A stretch of 64,000 nucleotides of DNA from Hippophae tibetana (taxonomy: Eukaryota > Streptophyta > Magnoliopsida > Rosales > Elaeagnaceae), in assembly GCA_037013495.1 (NCBI GenBank), contig CM072811.1, positions 15,072,659 to 15,136,658 of the forward strand, given 5' to 3'. The translations under genes were made by a program, and so were the position numbers. The notes below the pieces were generated by a model. The model was not told where the DNA came from and searched no databases. It saw only the letters and a program-made list of their open reading frames with translations. The stretch's first letter is position 1. Every line of letters begins with the position of its first letter. Positions 46,070 to 59,000 of this stretch are shown here, in pieces.

Positions 46070-46085
46070 GTGGGAGGTAGCCCAC
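46070..46085 (+). other. Post-pol hairpin, element 6
   Basis: GTGGG-AGGTAG-CCCAC. Compared with ATGGG/CCCAT in element 1 the outer pair is G-C instead of A-T, a compensatory change. Confidence 0.65.
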
Positions 46086-46140
46086 CATATGTGTTTTCTA
46101 CTCCCTTTTTGCTTATTTTTACATTGCATATATGCATGTA

Positions 46141-46177
46141 CTTACATTGAGGACAATGTAAGAATTAGGCATGGGGG
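46141..46177 (+). other. TTACATTG/CAATGTAA hairpin plus G-tract, element 6
   Basis: CTTACATTG-AGGA-CAATGTAAG (46141-46162), then GGCATGGGGG. The hairpin is identical to element 2 although the element is otherwise very decayed. Confidence 0.72.
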
Positions 46178-47194
46178 AGTATTAACACATCACTAGCTTT
46201 ATTTTATTTTTATTTTTTATTTTTTATTTTTTATATATGCTTTATTAATTTAGCATGTTTTTGGAAACATGCTTTATGATTAGTATGTTCTAGGTAGCAT
46301 AAATTTTTTTCCATTTTTAGTATTTATTTATTGCATTTCTTAGGATACTTAAAATTAATAGACGCACTTAGAAATATTCACATGAAGTTAGCTAAACAAT
46401 GTTAGGTAAAAAAGGATAATGAGTATTGATAGAGTCTTGACCTTGTTCCTAAGTAAAGGAAACTCTATGGTTATTTTGCTCAAATTTTGAATGCACAAAA
46501 GCTAAATTGGTGATAAAATAATTTATATGCATGAACTTGTGAAAAATGATTTGAATCCCTTGAAATTTTGTTCTACTTTTAATGAATAAGACTAGCTTGC
46601 TAGAACTTTTCTTTAAGTCTATCAAGGAAAATTTACTAAATGTGTTTCTTGAAAAATGATTAAGTCAATAGGCTTAACTTCTTTGGCTAAATTTTCCTAC
46701 CCTTAATGTTGTTGCTCTTTCAAGAACAAATCTTTTAGAGAACCAATATGAGTCTACATGAAATTTTGGTTCTCCTTTTCCCTTTTATTTGATTGAACCA
46801 ACAAACATAGTCATTCTAACCATATGAAAGACCTTCTGATTTTAAGGAATGTTTTTGGTGAGTGGAGATACAATTTTAAGGAGAAGTCTATGGTATCTGA
46901 TTCAATTTTAAAATGAATAGTGATGTTTTATAAGGAGGAACAATGTGTTAACTTGTTTATGTTAAATGGTTCGACTATTTCTAATTGATACTACATCACA
47001 TACACACAATTTGAGCATGATTATTATGTAGTAGTTGTAGTAGATGGGGTCACTAGAGATAATATCTAACATATATTAGAATTTGAAACCATAATATTGT
47101 TAAACTCCTCATATAAAATGTTATAAAACTTATTATCTTAATTATGGGTGTTGACTTTGCTCAAGGACTAGCGAAGAGTAGGTATGAAGAAGTT

Positions 47195-49414
47195 TGATAA
47201 GTGCTATTTTATACAGATTTTTATATATCAATACCTTTATATATATATATATATATATTATAATAACTAAAATTATTTATGTTGTATTTATTAGAAACAA
47301 ATGTATTTTCTATATATTTTATGATTTTTATTTGATAGATGGATGTACTTAGCACAAGTGGATTTAATTATCTGATTATTAGATGCACCATCATTTTGTA
47401 TGTCCCCAACGTGTTCCATCCCCATATGTTGCGTCGTCCATTCCAATCCTTTTTATAACCTATCATATGGTCGTATACCAGCCCTCGCTACCCATCATGC
47501 ATGTATTATTCACCTCTTGATTCCTCCATATGACATATGGTATACATATCCTGAGCTGTGAGGTTTTTCAGATTTCACTCATTTATTGTGTGTACATCAA
47601 CCCTAATACAACTCAAAATTGTATGAAAATTGGGAGAATATCAAAATATAGATTTAGAGAGATTTAGATTAAAAATTTATAAAATTAAGGTGGAGGCAAG
47701 AACAAAGAGCAAGATCCAAGGAGATAATTAATAGAGTTGAATATCATATTCAAGAACATCAAACCTAAGATTTCTTCTCCTTTCTTTTATTGTTATCATG
47801 AATAACATTCTTAATATATTGTTTTCTATGAGTAGCTATTTTTATATTTGATCATGGATGATTTCAAAGCCCTAGACATAGATTGTAATATTTAAAAAAG
47901 ATTTGTAATATTATATTCAACTATTCTTCTTCATTATGTATTAATTCTTATTTTTAATCTTTGAATGAATTTTCTTTATTATTCAAGTGTAGAATTCCAT
48001 AATTATATTAATTCATAGTTAATCAATTTATTTAGTTGGGTACATAATCGCTTGATCAATTTAAATAATTTTTCATAAATTTCTTGCCATGAGAATTAAT
48101 ACTCAAGATAATCAAATCGAGCTTATGTGTTTAACCTTAATCCAATTTTCTTCTTAAAATTGAATGATTTTGATAGATTAAATTTAGAGGGCTTATTCTA
48201 GGCTGTCTATTAAAAAAATGGATTAAGATCTTGTTTAATTCAACAAATAGGTGGGAATAAGTGGAGATTTTTGTGTTGTTGAATTTATTAAAGTTGGTAT
48301 AATCAAAGAATAAGAGATTATGATATGCTTTTATTGATTTATAATACATGCTAGTAGTGAGGAATGATCCTGCATTCATTCTTTTATTCTAATCTTTATC
48401 ATAATCTTTATATTTTCTTTTTATTTAATTAATCTTTAATTTTTAGTTTACAAAATCAAACCGTCTTTTTTTTAACAGATATGAGTTAGTTTTAAAATTG
48501 CCTTTAGGAAAGACCATTACTTACTATTTACTAACTTATAATATCTTAAGCAATTTAATGTAGGGTTTAAATTGATTGTTTATTTGAATGCAACATCTGG
48601 CATGTTTGATTATGTGATGGTGGGAAATTCCAAGCCCTAGACTATGACTTGATTAATTAAATGTTAGAATAATTTGTTTTTGTTTTAATTCTTTATTTAT
48701 GACTTATTTGATTCTATGCTTAAATTTCAAAACTATGCATGTATGAATTGAAGTATCTAACTAATTTATTGTAGGTATATGTTTAGTGCTAGTCTAAGTT
48801 TTTTACATGTAAACATTAATATTCTTATTCAAAATGGTACCCCATGGCCATGTGTGACAAGTAGGATTGAATACTTTGTTAAAGGTTATCAATGGTTATG
48901 ATCTTGTGTAGTTTAGTCATCTCTTTTTTAGAACTTAATATAATGAATGGATTAGATCTAATAAGTGAGCCTATAGGTTGTTAAGGATTTAGATTGGTTA
49001 ATAGATTGTGTCATTAATCATTATTTAGTAAGAAAAAGTGGAAATTCTTAAGTGTATCTAGATTTCTAATGCTAAAGTTAAGAATTCAATGATGATTCTA
49101 GTTATGACAGTAATTTAGGATTAAGAAACTAAATATTGATTCATGACATAATTGGTTAAATTGTATGCTAGTGATGAGGATAGTCCCATGATCTCATATT
49201 TCTCTCAATTTGTGCACAATTTATTTTACTTATTGCTTTATATTATTTTTCCTTTAGAACAATTGTCAAAACTCCCTTTGCTAATTTACTAAGAAGCTAA
49301 TGAGTAGTAATTGAAGTTGTTAACAATCTCGAGGGTATGACAACCCTTGTTCTTAATTTACTTATCACTTGTACAATTTGATTATAATATACTTGTGTGT
49401 TTTCAAGCGTATCA
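47195..49414 (+). repeat. Element 6 3' LTR
   Basis: Begins TGATAAGTGC and ends AAGCGTATCA. About 2.2 kb and very AT-rich. The start resembles the element 2 LTR start (TGATAAGAG). Confidence 0.7.
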
Positions 49415-49924
49415 TTCAACATAAAAAGTATTATTTTTGTTGTTAAAAGTTTTTAGAGTTGTTGTGAATGTTGATTTTTTCAATTCTTTTGATTCATGGC
49501 CTCAATTGTTTTTATTTTTAAGGATAATGATATTGCAATAACTACTTTTATTATTAATATAACAAAAGTACATGAATTGTCTATTATATTCCTATAATTA
49601 ATTAAAATTTAGTAACATTTTCATTGGGTCAATTTGTCATTAATGGATAAGTGTTGTGGCGATAAAAAATTGAGCTGCTACAATATCTCCATCCATATGA
49701 TTTGGTCCCTAAACTTTTATAACTTCACACATATTTCATAAAAAATTTTGATTCACGCATATTATTTTACTTGCAAAGCTAGGATTTGTGTGCAAATTTT
49801 TAAAAGTTTGAGCACTAAATTATAAGATTTAAAATTTAAATACCTATGTATAAGTTTTCTCAAAGTTTGTGATCTAATAGAGTAGTTAGCCATACAAAAT
49901 ATAAATATATGATTATATAAACTC
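49415..49924. other. No gene seen; AT-rich spacer
   Basis: AT-rich sequence between the end of the element 6 LTR and the first recognisable LINE codons. I see no coding or structural signal. Confidence 0.5.
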
Positions 49925-50655
49925 TCATAAGTTTAAGGCTCTTAAGTTGGCTCTTAAGGTCTGGAACAAACAGATCTTTAGTAATTTAGATTGAACTATT
50001 GTAATAGCCTGGCTATCCTTACGGACATACAAAAAAGGGAGGACATTGACTCCTTTTTTGAGGAGATTTTCCAACTAAAGTTTGATGCCCATATTGACTT
50101 GGATAAATTGTTGCATTGGCAAGACTTTTTTTGAGAGAAAAGATCATATTAAAATGGTAGAAGGTAGTAATAGGAACTCTATTTTTTTCCACTCGCTTCT
50201 TTAGTGTCTAATGGCACAAAAGCCTCTAACTCACTTGGAAATTAATGGAGAGATTACATAAGACATTGAAATGATAGCTAGTCATATATTGGGATACCAT
50301 GAGTAGCTCTTCTCAGCTAAGGTGGGTGATGCTATGGACTTAACCATCATCGTGTCAATCTTTCCCACCTTGATCACCTCTATCAATAATAATAGTCAAC
50401 AAAGAGTATCATCACAAGAGGCATATGTGCTAGTATATTTGACATGGACCCCATGAGTGATCCTTAGTCAAATAGTTTTATAGGTGAACTATTTCAACAA
50501 TTTTGGGACATCATTCATACACATATAATACGAACGACTCATGATTGATTTAAAATATGTCAGATGCATCTGGGAAAGAATTCAATTTTTTTAATCCTTA
50601 TACCCAAAAATGCATAGGTAAACATTATTGATCAATATCGGCCAATCATGCTAAA

Positions 50656-51728
50656 TGATGTGATCAATCATTTAGTGCCTTGGGTATGTGTGGGTGAGAA
50701 GAAAAGTCCTTCTAGGTGGTTCCAAATGGAGCCCGAGCTAGGTCCGTTTTGGTTTTGGGTTAAAGGGAATTGTGGTGCCCTTACTAACAGCTTAAGGTTT
50801 TGGTAGAATTGGCTTATCAGTTCTCCTTTGGTTTGGTATTAAAACTTGGTCAAGGGTTCGAATCCTGCCTGGCCCAGGTTCAAGGAAAAACCTCCTTTCT
50901 GAATGAGGGAATGATATGATCCAATATTTAGTACCTTGATTTTATGTTGGTGAGGAGGAGGGTCCTTTCAAATAGAGCCCAAGAAAGTTCCATTCTATTT
51001 CTAGGTTAATAGCAATTGTGGCACCCTTACTGATAGCTTAAACTTTTGGTATAATTGGCTTATCAGTTCTCATTTGGTTACCCATTTCAAGAATGCACTA
51101 AATAGGCTAATCTAAGAGTGGCCATCGCCTACAACAATTATCCAAGTAAGAAGTTTCCATCGTTTAATTAGTTTCTATAGATGACTTTTGTGTGATTTTA
51201 GTAGCTTAGCCACCCCTCTTACTGAAGCCATCAAGAAAAATGTAACATTTATATTGGGGGAAAAGAATAAGAAATGACATTTAATCTTATCAAAGAAAAG
51301 TTAAACAAAAGTATAACTGATAAGCCAATTCTACCAAAAGCTTAAGTTATTAGTAAGGGCACCATAATTCCCTTTAACTGAGAACTAGAATGGACCTTTC
51401 TTAGGCTCTATTTGAAACCATCTGGAAGGACCCTTCTCCTCACTAGCATAGACCCAAGGTGGATCACATCATTCCCTTCTTTGTAAAGAAGGTTCATCCT
51501 TAAACCTACCCCAAGTGGGATTCCAACCCTTGACCAAGCTTTGATACCAAACCAAAGGAGAATTGATAATCCAATTCATACAAAAATCTTAAGCTATCAG
51601 TAGGGGCACCACAATTCCCTTGAACCCAAAACCAGAATGGACCTTGCTCGGGCTACATTTGGAACCACTTGGAAGGACCCTCCTCTTCGCCATCACAGAT
51701 TGAAGGTACTAAATGATTGATCACATCA
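50656..51728. mobile_element. Two inverted TRIM copies flanking a gypsy RT fragment
   Basis: Forward TRIM 50656-~51077: short LTR (TGATGTGATC start), PBS TGGTATTAAAAC (50834-50845), purine-rich GAATGAGGGAA, second LTR from 50912. Inverted TRIM ~51318-51728: its PBS complement is GCTTTGATACCA (51538-51549), 11 of 12 matching the initiator tRNA-Met 3' end. Between them (about 51090-51317) is a chromovirus-type RT/RNase H fragment ('DFSSLATPLTEAIKKNVTF'). The block splits the LINE frame between CTA and GGT, and is flanked by CTAAA (50651-50655) and CTAGG (51729-51733). Confidence 0.75.
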
Positions 51729-52013
51729 CTAGGTGACTTTATGTTCAAGCTAATAACAAAGGTTATAGATGGGAGTCTAGAAGGCATCTATCCTTGCATC
51801 TTGTCACATAATCAATTTGGGCTCATTCTAGATCAAAACATTAGAGATTGTATGTTAGATTCTTTTGAATGCTTTAATGTGATGGAACTCCCTAGTAATA
51901 GGGGTAATGTTGCACTAAAAATTGATGTCCATAAGGCCTTTTATGCCATGAGTTGGGATTTTATTTTAAAAGTGTTGTAGTGTTTTGGATTTGATGAAAT
52001 CTTTCTAGGTTGT

Positions 52014-53690
52014 TGATGAGTGCTTGAAAAGCATTAATATTACATAATTTATTTGTATTTAACTAAAATAAATAGATTTCAATTTGCATAATTTTATCAT
52101 TATATAAGAAAATCTATGTTTTTGGAATCATGGGTATATTTTCTTGTTTTTTAGGTATTTTTGACTTCTAACTGATTCAAAAGATAAACACTTGAAAAAT
52201 GATGCCTAAAAGCTTTCATTTTCAACTTAGAAGAATAAAAGAATAAAACATGTAATTCCAACCAGTTGTAAGGGATGAAATAATTAAGAAAAGTAAACAA
52301 AAGTAGTCAATATGACCTAGGCCACAGTGCGACCTTCTTGGTAATAGATTTCATACTTACCAAAAGTGACGTGGGCTACGATAGTGGAAAAATTTAGACC
52401 ACATCGTGCACTAATATCTCCCTCACGATCCCTTTTTCTCTGTTTTTTATTCAACTATGAAAGCAGCTCCATTTCTCTATTCAAAACACATAAAAAAATC
52501 AGAGAACATATGATTTTTTAGATAGATTTTGTGGTTTTAATTTTTCAATCAGATTAGGAATTTCAATTAGTTGCAATTTTATCTTTTATGTAGCAATTTT
52601 GATTCAATAAATAGTATATGCAAATCTATTTGGAGGTTTTTAGATCACATATTGGTACTAAAGTTTTGTATATTAAAGGATATAATTGGGGTGTTAATTT
52701 TAATTCTATTATTTATAGATTTTATATTATGTATCGTTCTAAATACTATTTTTAATTTGCTAATAAATTATTAAATTTAAGCTTGTTTGGCCAAATATAA
52801 CTATGGGATATTAGTTGAATTATCATGTTTGTCAAAGATTAATTTGGGTGAATATTTTTATAAAATAAATTAAATTTATTTCTTCATTCAAGATTTTTGA
52901 AAAGTTTATTAATGAAAAATATATTGACTACATATTTTTTGTAATATATTTAAAATTTGAAAATTAGATTGTAGTATCTGATTATCTAGACCTAATTTAG
53001 AATTATTTTCTATTTCAAGATTTTTACAAGATTTTCCATTGAGGAATATATTGAGAACATATTTTGCATAACAAATTTAAAATATGAAAGTTAAGTTTAA
53101 GATACATCAATCTAAAATTTGATTAGACATCTTGTATGAGTCTAAATTATGTGTTCCATCTTAAGTATTGTAGATGGTTTGTTGTTTTCTTATAAATAAA
53201 TCATAATTTAATTTAAATAAATTGGTAATCCCCGTCTTATAATATTAATTGGTTTTTATTAACAAAAAATTTGATCCCCACCTTAGGATATTTTCATACG
53301 AAAAAGTAAAAATCAATAATATTAATTTATAGTTTTTAATAACCTAATTAACTTTTATCAAGCGAGATTAACTAACTAATATAACTATTAATCCATTGAA
53401 TGCTAATTGTTTATTTATCTAATAGTTTTTGAATTAATTATGTCTTTCTCTTTTAATTTTATGCTATTATTTTAGACATTTCAAACCCAACCCTTATGAT
53501 CGAATGTTTAGGTTTATTTTTCTTTTTTAAAAGTTTTGTTGAATTCTTTATTAAAAGTTTTATTGAATTCTTTATAACTACATAGTTCCTCTTTAGAACA
53601 ACCTTGAAAGTATACTTATTTCATTTTACAAATTTATTTGTATACTTGAAAGCTATTATAAATTTTACAAAATTTGACTATTAAGTTTTT
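52014..53690 (+). mobile_element. LTR of an Athila-like element inserted in the LINE
   Basis: Begins TGATGAGTGCTTGAAAAGC and follows the order of the element 1 LTR: 'TTTTTAGGTATTTT' (52148), 'TTGATTCAATAAAT...GGAGGTTTTTAG' (52600-52640), the CCCC-type motifs (53228, 53276) and 'CAACCTTGAAAGTATACTTAT' (53598). The 3' end is blurred; a TTAAGTTTTT near 53680 may be the LTR/leader border. No coding part follows, so it is a solo or truncated LTR. Confidence 0.65.
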
Positions 53691-54420
53691 CTGCATTTGT
53701 TGCATTTCAAACCTTTTTTCTTTTGCAATAATCTTGACTATGATTATTTCGTATTGCCAAACATTTTCCCAATTGGTACCTTGGGTCGTTGGTTTATAAC
53801 AGACACTTCCTTCTAATTTCTTCACATAGAGGCAACCTTGCACTGACCCACCTTTTTATGAAGATATCATACTCATCTTCGATCATGCCTACTCGTCCAA
53901 CCTCTAAGTTTTATCTGAGACTTTTCATTTGTATGGAGAAATATCAATTCAGATGACCAATTTGGATAAATGTTTTAGTTTCTTAGGTGAATGGGTACCT
54001 CAAGATAATGTCTTGTTGCTTCATGAAATAACTGGGATGTGCATAATTAGCTTATCTAAGTCCTACTTAGTTATTAACCTCTTTTAGGGGTTCCCAAGAA
54101 ATTTGGTTTCAAGGATTGTCCAACAAAATACATGAAAGGACCAAAGCATGGAAAGGAATCACACTCTCTTTGGTAGGGTATAGATGCTTGATTTCTTCAA
54201 TCATTCAAAGTATGTTCCTCCACTCCTTCCTAATTTATAAATATCCAAAATCAATCTTGGATGGTTTTTTAACAACTAGCATCCATAAGTTCTTCTAGTT
54301 GGGAAGAAAAAATAAAATAAATTTTTTTCATGTTGCTTAGAGGAAACTTGGCTAGAGTCGAACTCGATTTATGTTATTACTTTTTTTAGACCGGATCACT
54401 TTTTGTGCCATAGAGGTGGT

Positions 54421-55870
54421 ACTTTGTTTAAGCTACCTGCTTACAGAAAGTTGGTGCATGAAGTTTCATTGCTCCAATATTTATAGAGTAGATAATGCTA
54501 CAGTTGATACTATAACTTTTTGGATCCCTAGCATTTGTACATTGACTTAGTAATGGAACGCCACATTATTCGTAAGGTTTTTATTTATTTATTTAGATGC
54601 TAATAATAAACCTTATTATAAATTTTTTAGACTTGATATTTATATTTTTTTTATATATTTAATAATACTTGTAGTTGAGAGGCTAAATGAGGAAGGTGCT
54701 ATGGAAGTGAAAACCTAAATTAGATGTTCAGGTTCATCTACTATACTTATTAGTAGCAACTTTTCATTAAAAGGAAAAAAAACTAAGTGAAATATTTTAA
54801 ATTTGTTCTATGACATTATATTCAATCCAAGACTATTTCAAACGGTAACACAATGCATCTGGAATCTCATGTCATGCTAAACAATTCCCATAGTTTCTCT
54901 AACTTTATATCATTTTTATATTTTGATTAATATATTTTGTTCATTAACTTTTTAATTTTTACAAATTTAGCTCAAAAAGACTAAATATATAAAATTTGAA
55001 AAGCCAAGGAACTAACTCATAAAAAGAAATTTAATTTGTTAATTTAAGTATTATAGTAAAATTTCCCAATAATTTATACTTTTTTGACTAAATTTATTAA
55101 ATTTTAAATGTTATATGAGACTATAGCTTATCAAAAACAATTACTTCACTAAAATATATATTGATAAAAGTTAGGAACTAGGTATTGTTTAGCCTTCATT
55201 TATGTCAAATATTAATCATATCTTAACTTTAGTTAATTATCAACTTGTTTTCAAAAATTATATTTCAAATCAATCACATATATTCCTAAGCTTTTAAAAA
55301 TCATGAAAGAGATTTCACATTATGAAATATATTATATTTTAAATATCAATTTAACCTAAAAATGATATTATTTTATGTTTTAATGATATTATTTTTAAAT
55401 ATAATTTGCTAAATGCATGTTGTTGATATTTACCATACATATATACAATTATTATATAAACTTTGTTGAATTTGGATATTTAAAAAAAGAAAAGAAAAGA
55501 CCAAAACACAATGATAAAAGTTCCAAAGTACAACGTATTTTCACACAATACAAATAATAGAAATTAGGCTTACATATATTTAAAGACAAGCAACAAAAGA
55601 TCACAAGGACGGAAGACCCTACAATACTAACGCACCTGTGTGTCAAGGCATCACTATACATATAGTACTCTGATCTAACTCGAAGCGTCGACTTCGAGTC
55701 GCCTATATCTTCCATATATAGTCACTTCCCCTTAGTTAATATATTATAATATAAAAACAAGTAGCAATCGAAAACGATAAAAGGCGTTGTCTAAATAATT
55801 GGCAACACCAGCATGGCATGGTCCATAATCCAGAGTCCAGACTCCATTGGTAGTAGTGGTAGTAAGCTAG
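54421..55870. other. Intergenic, including probable aquaporin 3' UTR
   Basis: No gene. 54421-55440 is AT-rich with no recognisable repeat. About 55450-55870 lies directly downstream of the aquaporin stop (minus strand) and is less AT-rich, so it probably contains its 3' UTR. I see no certain polyadenylation signal. Confidence 0.5.
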
Positions 55871-56072
55871 CTAGTGACGGAAACTGGGCATTTGTCGGGG
55901 TAGGTCAATGTCAATCTCATCATCACGGAGCTTAACTGCAGTGTAAGTAGATGAACCAGCGAGAGCACCAAGGGTAGGAGCCACCATATATATCCAAATT
56001 GCTGTGTAATTTCCTGTTGCAATAGCTGGTCCTAGAGTCCTTACTGGGTTCATTGAACCACCACTTGCTGGC
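55871..56072 (-). CDS. NIP5;1: NIP5;1 exon 4
   Basis: 202 nt from acceptor CAG|GCC (56073/56072) to TAG at 55871. Encodes '[16 protein letters not shown]', helix 6 and the C-terminal tail. Confidence 0.92.
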
Positions 56073-59000
56073 CTGCCCAATATTCCAAAACAAAATCCCC
56101 ATGCATTTTTACACTTCCTTTTTTATTTTTATTTTTTGTTAAAACCTAGCTAGCTAGCTAGCAGGAATATGAATTATAGGATTCCTATAGACCTATGTAT
56201 TTTATTGATTCTTTCTTTTTCATTCGTCCCGACTTAATAATTCATGTGTTTATTGAAATTACAAGGAATGAAAGTCTTAATTTTACACTAGTACGTACGT
56301 ACTAGTCATCAAAGTTAATTATGATTGTAAAGTTGTATGGGTTAGTCATCATGAAAGGTGAAAAGGGTAGTCATCATGAAAGGTGAAAAGGGTATTATCA
56401 AAAATTCAATTTATAAGTAAAAGGTTTTTTCCCAACAACAATTGATATAAAAAACCATTACATTTTAGAAAAAAATTGGTTCGTCTCCACTAATATATCG
56501 GTCCACAAGATGCAGTAGATGTGCTTAGTAGCCATTTTTAGCAAATTATATTTAATATTATTTTATAAAAATAAAAATTATGTTTAAATTTTTTTTCCAG
56601 ATCAAATGGTTTATAAATTTTTTCACAATCTATACTTTGGTTCCCTTATGTGTTTTCCTTATGATTTAATTATTTTACTTTTTTAGTTTTACACATTTTG
56701 TTCCCTTTTTAATATTTTTTAATTTAATTTTTAAGTTGGTCTCAACATTTAGATTAAATTTATGAAAATTAAAAAAATAAATGAATCAACTTATAAGAAA
56801 AAATAAAGATAAAAAGTGTAAAAATTAAAAAAAATAAAAAGTGATTTTATCGCATCAAAAATAATATGGGATCAAATTAATTAAATGATTGGCTAATCCT
56901 GCATTTTTATTTGATGTTGGAAATAAAGTAAATGACTAACCCAGCCACAAGGATGTTGAGCATAACAGTAGCTCCAACTGCTATACCAGCCAACTCACCA
57001 ACCTAGAACACATATATATTTATAAATTGTTAACATTGTTCAAATTAAAAATTAATTAAGGATAGTCTTATTACTAGAGCTGTTAATGCTATTTTTAAAT
57101 CAAAGTTTTTATTTTTAAAAACAATTCATCATTAAATTATGAGCATAAATTTTAAATTACTCTGAAATTATTCTTTTTGTCTTAATTAATTATATATACG
57201 TACATATGAGAAAATAAGAAATAATTATTTAGGGTCCAATCTAGAAAACATACTGCACGAGTGTCGGTGGCAACAGCAGTGACAACAAACAAGAGAATGA
57301 AAGTGATGATGAACTCAAGCACAAAAGCCTGGGCATTAGTTGTAGAAGGGATAGTAACACCACCAGACATGAATGGATGGAAAACAGCTTTGAGTGCAAA
57401 AGAAGCACAAATAGAGGCAGAGACCTGAGCAGCTATATAACCAGGCACATGAACCCATGGGAAGTGTCGAAGTGCTGCAAAAGCAATGGTTAGTGATGGG
57501 TTCAGGTGGGCTCCAGATATGTGTCCCGTTGATAATATCACTATCATCACTGCCATTCCTCCACTCGCTGCGTTCCCAATTAGTGTCTCTGCTCCTTTGT
57601 ATTTCTCGTTCACTATTGGTGCTGCTGTTGCCGCAAATATCAGTATGAACGTTCCTACAAATTCAGCTCCGAGCTGTACAGCATATAAACATCTCACTTT
57701 TAAGATATTACTCATTCAATATTATATTATCATTTTTTAATTAATTTTAATTTAAATATAATTTGACAGTATATATATTATATTTAAAAATTAAAAAAAG
57801 GGGAACAAACTGATAAAACGACATGTGGGGGTGGGTGGAGATGGATGGAGATCAAGGTAAAATAATAATGTAATATTAAGACAAGGAAACTGTAGTCTTT
57901 TTTAAATTTGTTTTAAGTTGGAAAGCTTAGTCTTAAAAGAATATTTTTCTTTTCTGGACAAGTAGGACTGGAACCTACTGTTTTTATCTTTTCACAAGTG
58001 TTCTTATGTCATAAGTGTTGTTATGACTTAGTCGTATAAATTTGAGATAAAGTCAATTCCTTAAATTTTTTGTATGAAATGATATTTTTTGAAAGGTAAG
58101 ACCAAGTTTATCTTAAAAATAACATTTTTTATATTACTATTAAAAATAGCATTAAAACAAAAATATGTATTATCACTCTCTCTATATTCTCAAATAAAAG
58201 TAATTTCTGTTTTCCTTCATTTCAAAATAAAATATATTTTCTTTTCAAAATAAAATATATTATCTTTCTTCCTCCTAATTTATAAATTCATCAATTTCAT
58301 AATTAAATTTTTTATAATATTATAGTATACAAATACAATGAGACGAGAGATGTTATAATTAAAAGGAGAAAGACCTTAAGAGATAAGGACTGACAAAAGA
58401 GATTAAAAATATTGAATTTTTTTAGGGAAGAGAATGGGTATTTTTTATTTTTAAGAGAAATTTAATTTTATCTTGAAAATTGTTATTTTTTGAAAAATTT
58501 AACTTAATTGACCCTATCTAAAATTAATGGTCTAAACATGGATAACTTTAAAGAAACATGACTGTAGTGCCGTTTTTGAAGAATTATAAAACTATTTGGA
58601 CTCTAATTGGGTAGATGGTAAGTTAAATATGAAACTAAGGTAAATATGTGTTATATGGTGCTGTATATAATGTAATAAAATTCTATATATGTTAAATTTG
58701 AGTTGAATTTCAAATGATGTGAATAAGTGTTATTATTAAATAAGTTAGAACCCAAAATATCATGTTAGTTCTATATATAATATATTGATACAAGTGGTGA
58801 TACATATTGTATGCGTCCAACAAGATCAAAGCTGGTTAAAAATAATACTTTTTTATGGCGATCATATTGTCAAATAATAAAGATTTAAGAAAAATCATAA
58901 TATTAATATACTAAAAATTTATAATAACAAAATCAACAGTACCTATTGTTAATTCATATGGAATCAAAATAAAGATTTTACTTTTATAATTTTAAATTTT

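Larger units (their letters stand above)
44492..49414 (+). mobile_element. Element 6: Athila-like element, 5'-truncated
   Basis: Begins in RNase H ('KDAKPSLIRWIIHLQEFYLEIKG', ~44520), then decayed integrase, the post-pol hairpin (46070-46085), the TTACATTG hairpin with G-tract (46141-46177), a ~1 kb tail and a 3' LTR (47195-49414). It is interrupted on the left by element 5. Strongly decayed. Confidence 0.8.
49925..54420 (+). mobile_element. Decayed LINE retrotransposon with nested insertions
   Basis: Pieces in order. 'FKALKLALKVWNKQIFSN' (49935-49990) is the linker between endonuclease and RT in plant LINEs. 'LIPKNA' and 'NIIDQYRPIML' (about 50600-50653) are RT. 'GDFMFKLITKVIDG...NQFGLI...DCMLDSFECFN...NVALKIDVHKAFYAMSWDFILKVL' (51732-51980) is RT, with F/Y after KA. 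'DIILIFDH' (~53858) stands at the position of the ADD motif, with the second Asp lost. 'GFPRNL', 'KIHERTKAWKGITLSLVGYRCLISSIIQSMFLHSFLIYKYP' (54119-54250) is the RT C-terminal region. The frame continues exactly across the TRIM block. Many stops. No poly(A) tail is clear. Confidence 0.85.

Noticed and set aside
50840-50865. tRNA gene or tRNA-derived SINE (GGTTCGAATCC box)
   Set aside because: The box follows a TGGTAT PBS-like site complementary to initiator tRNA-Met and is flanked by LTR-like direct repeats with a purine tract, so TRIM fits better. No cloverleaf can be folded.
55452-55715. 87-codon minus-strand frame after the aquaporin stop
   Set aside because: Downstream of the aquaporin stop and probably in its 3' UTR; no family signature.
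57457-57740. Plus-strand frames opposite NIP5;1 exon 2
   Set aside because: Antisense shadows of a strongly conserved exon on the minus strand.
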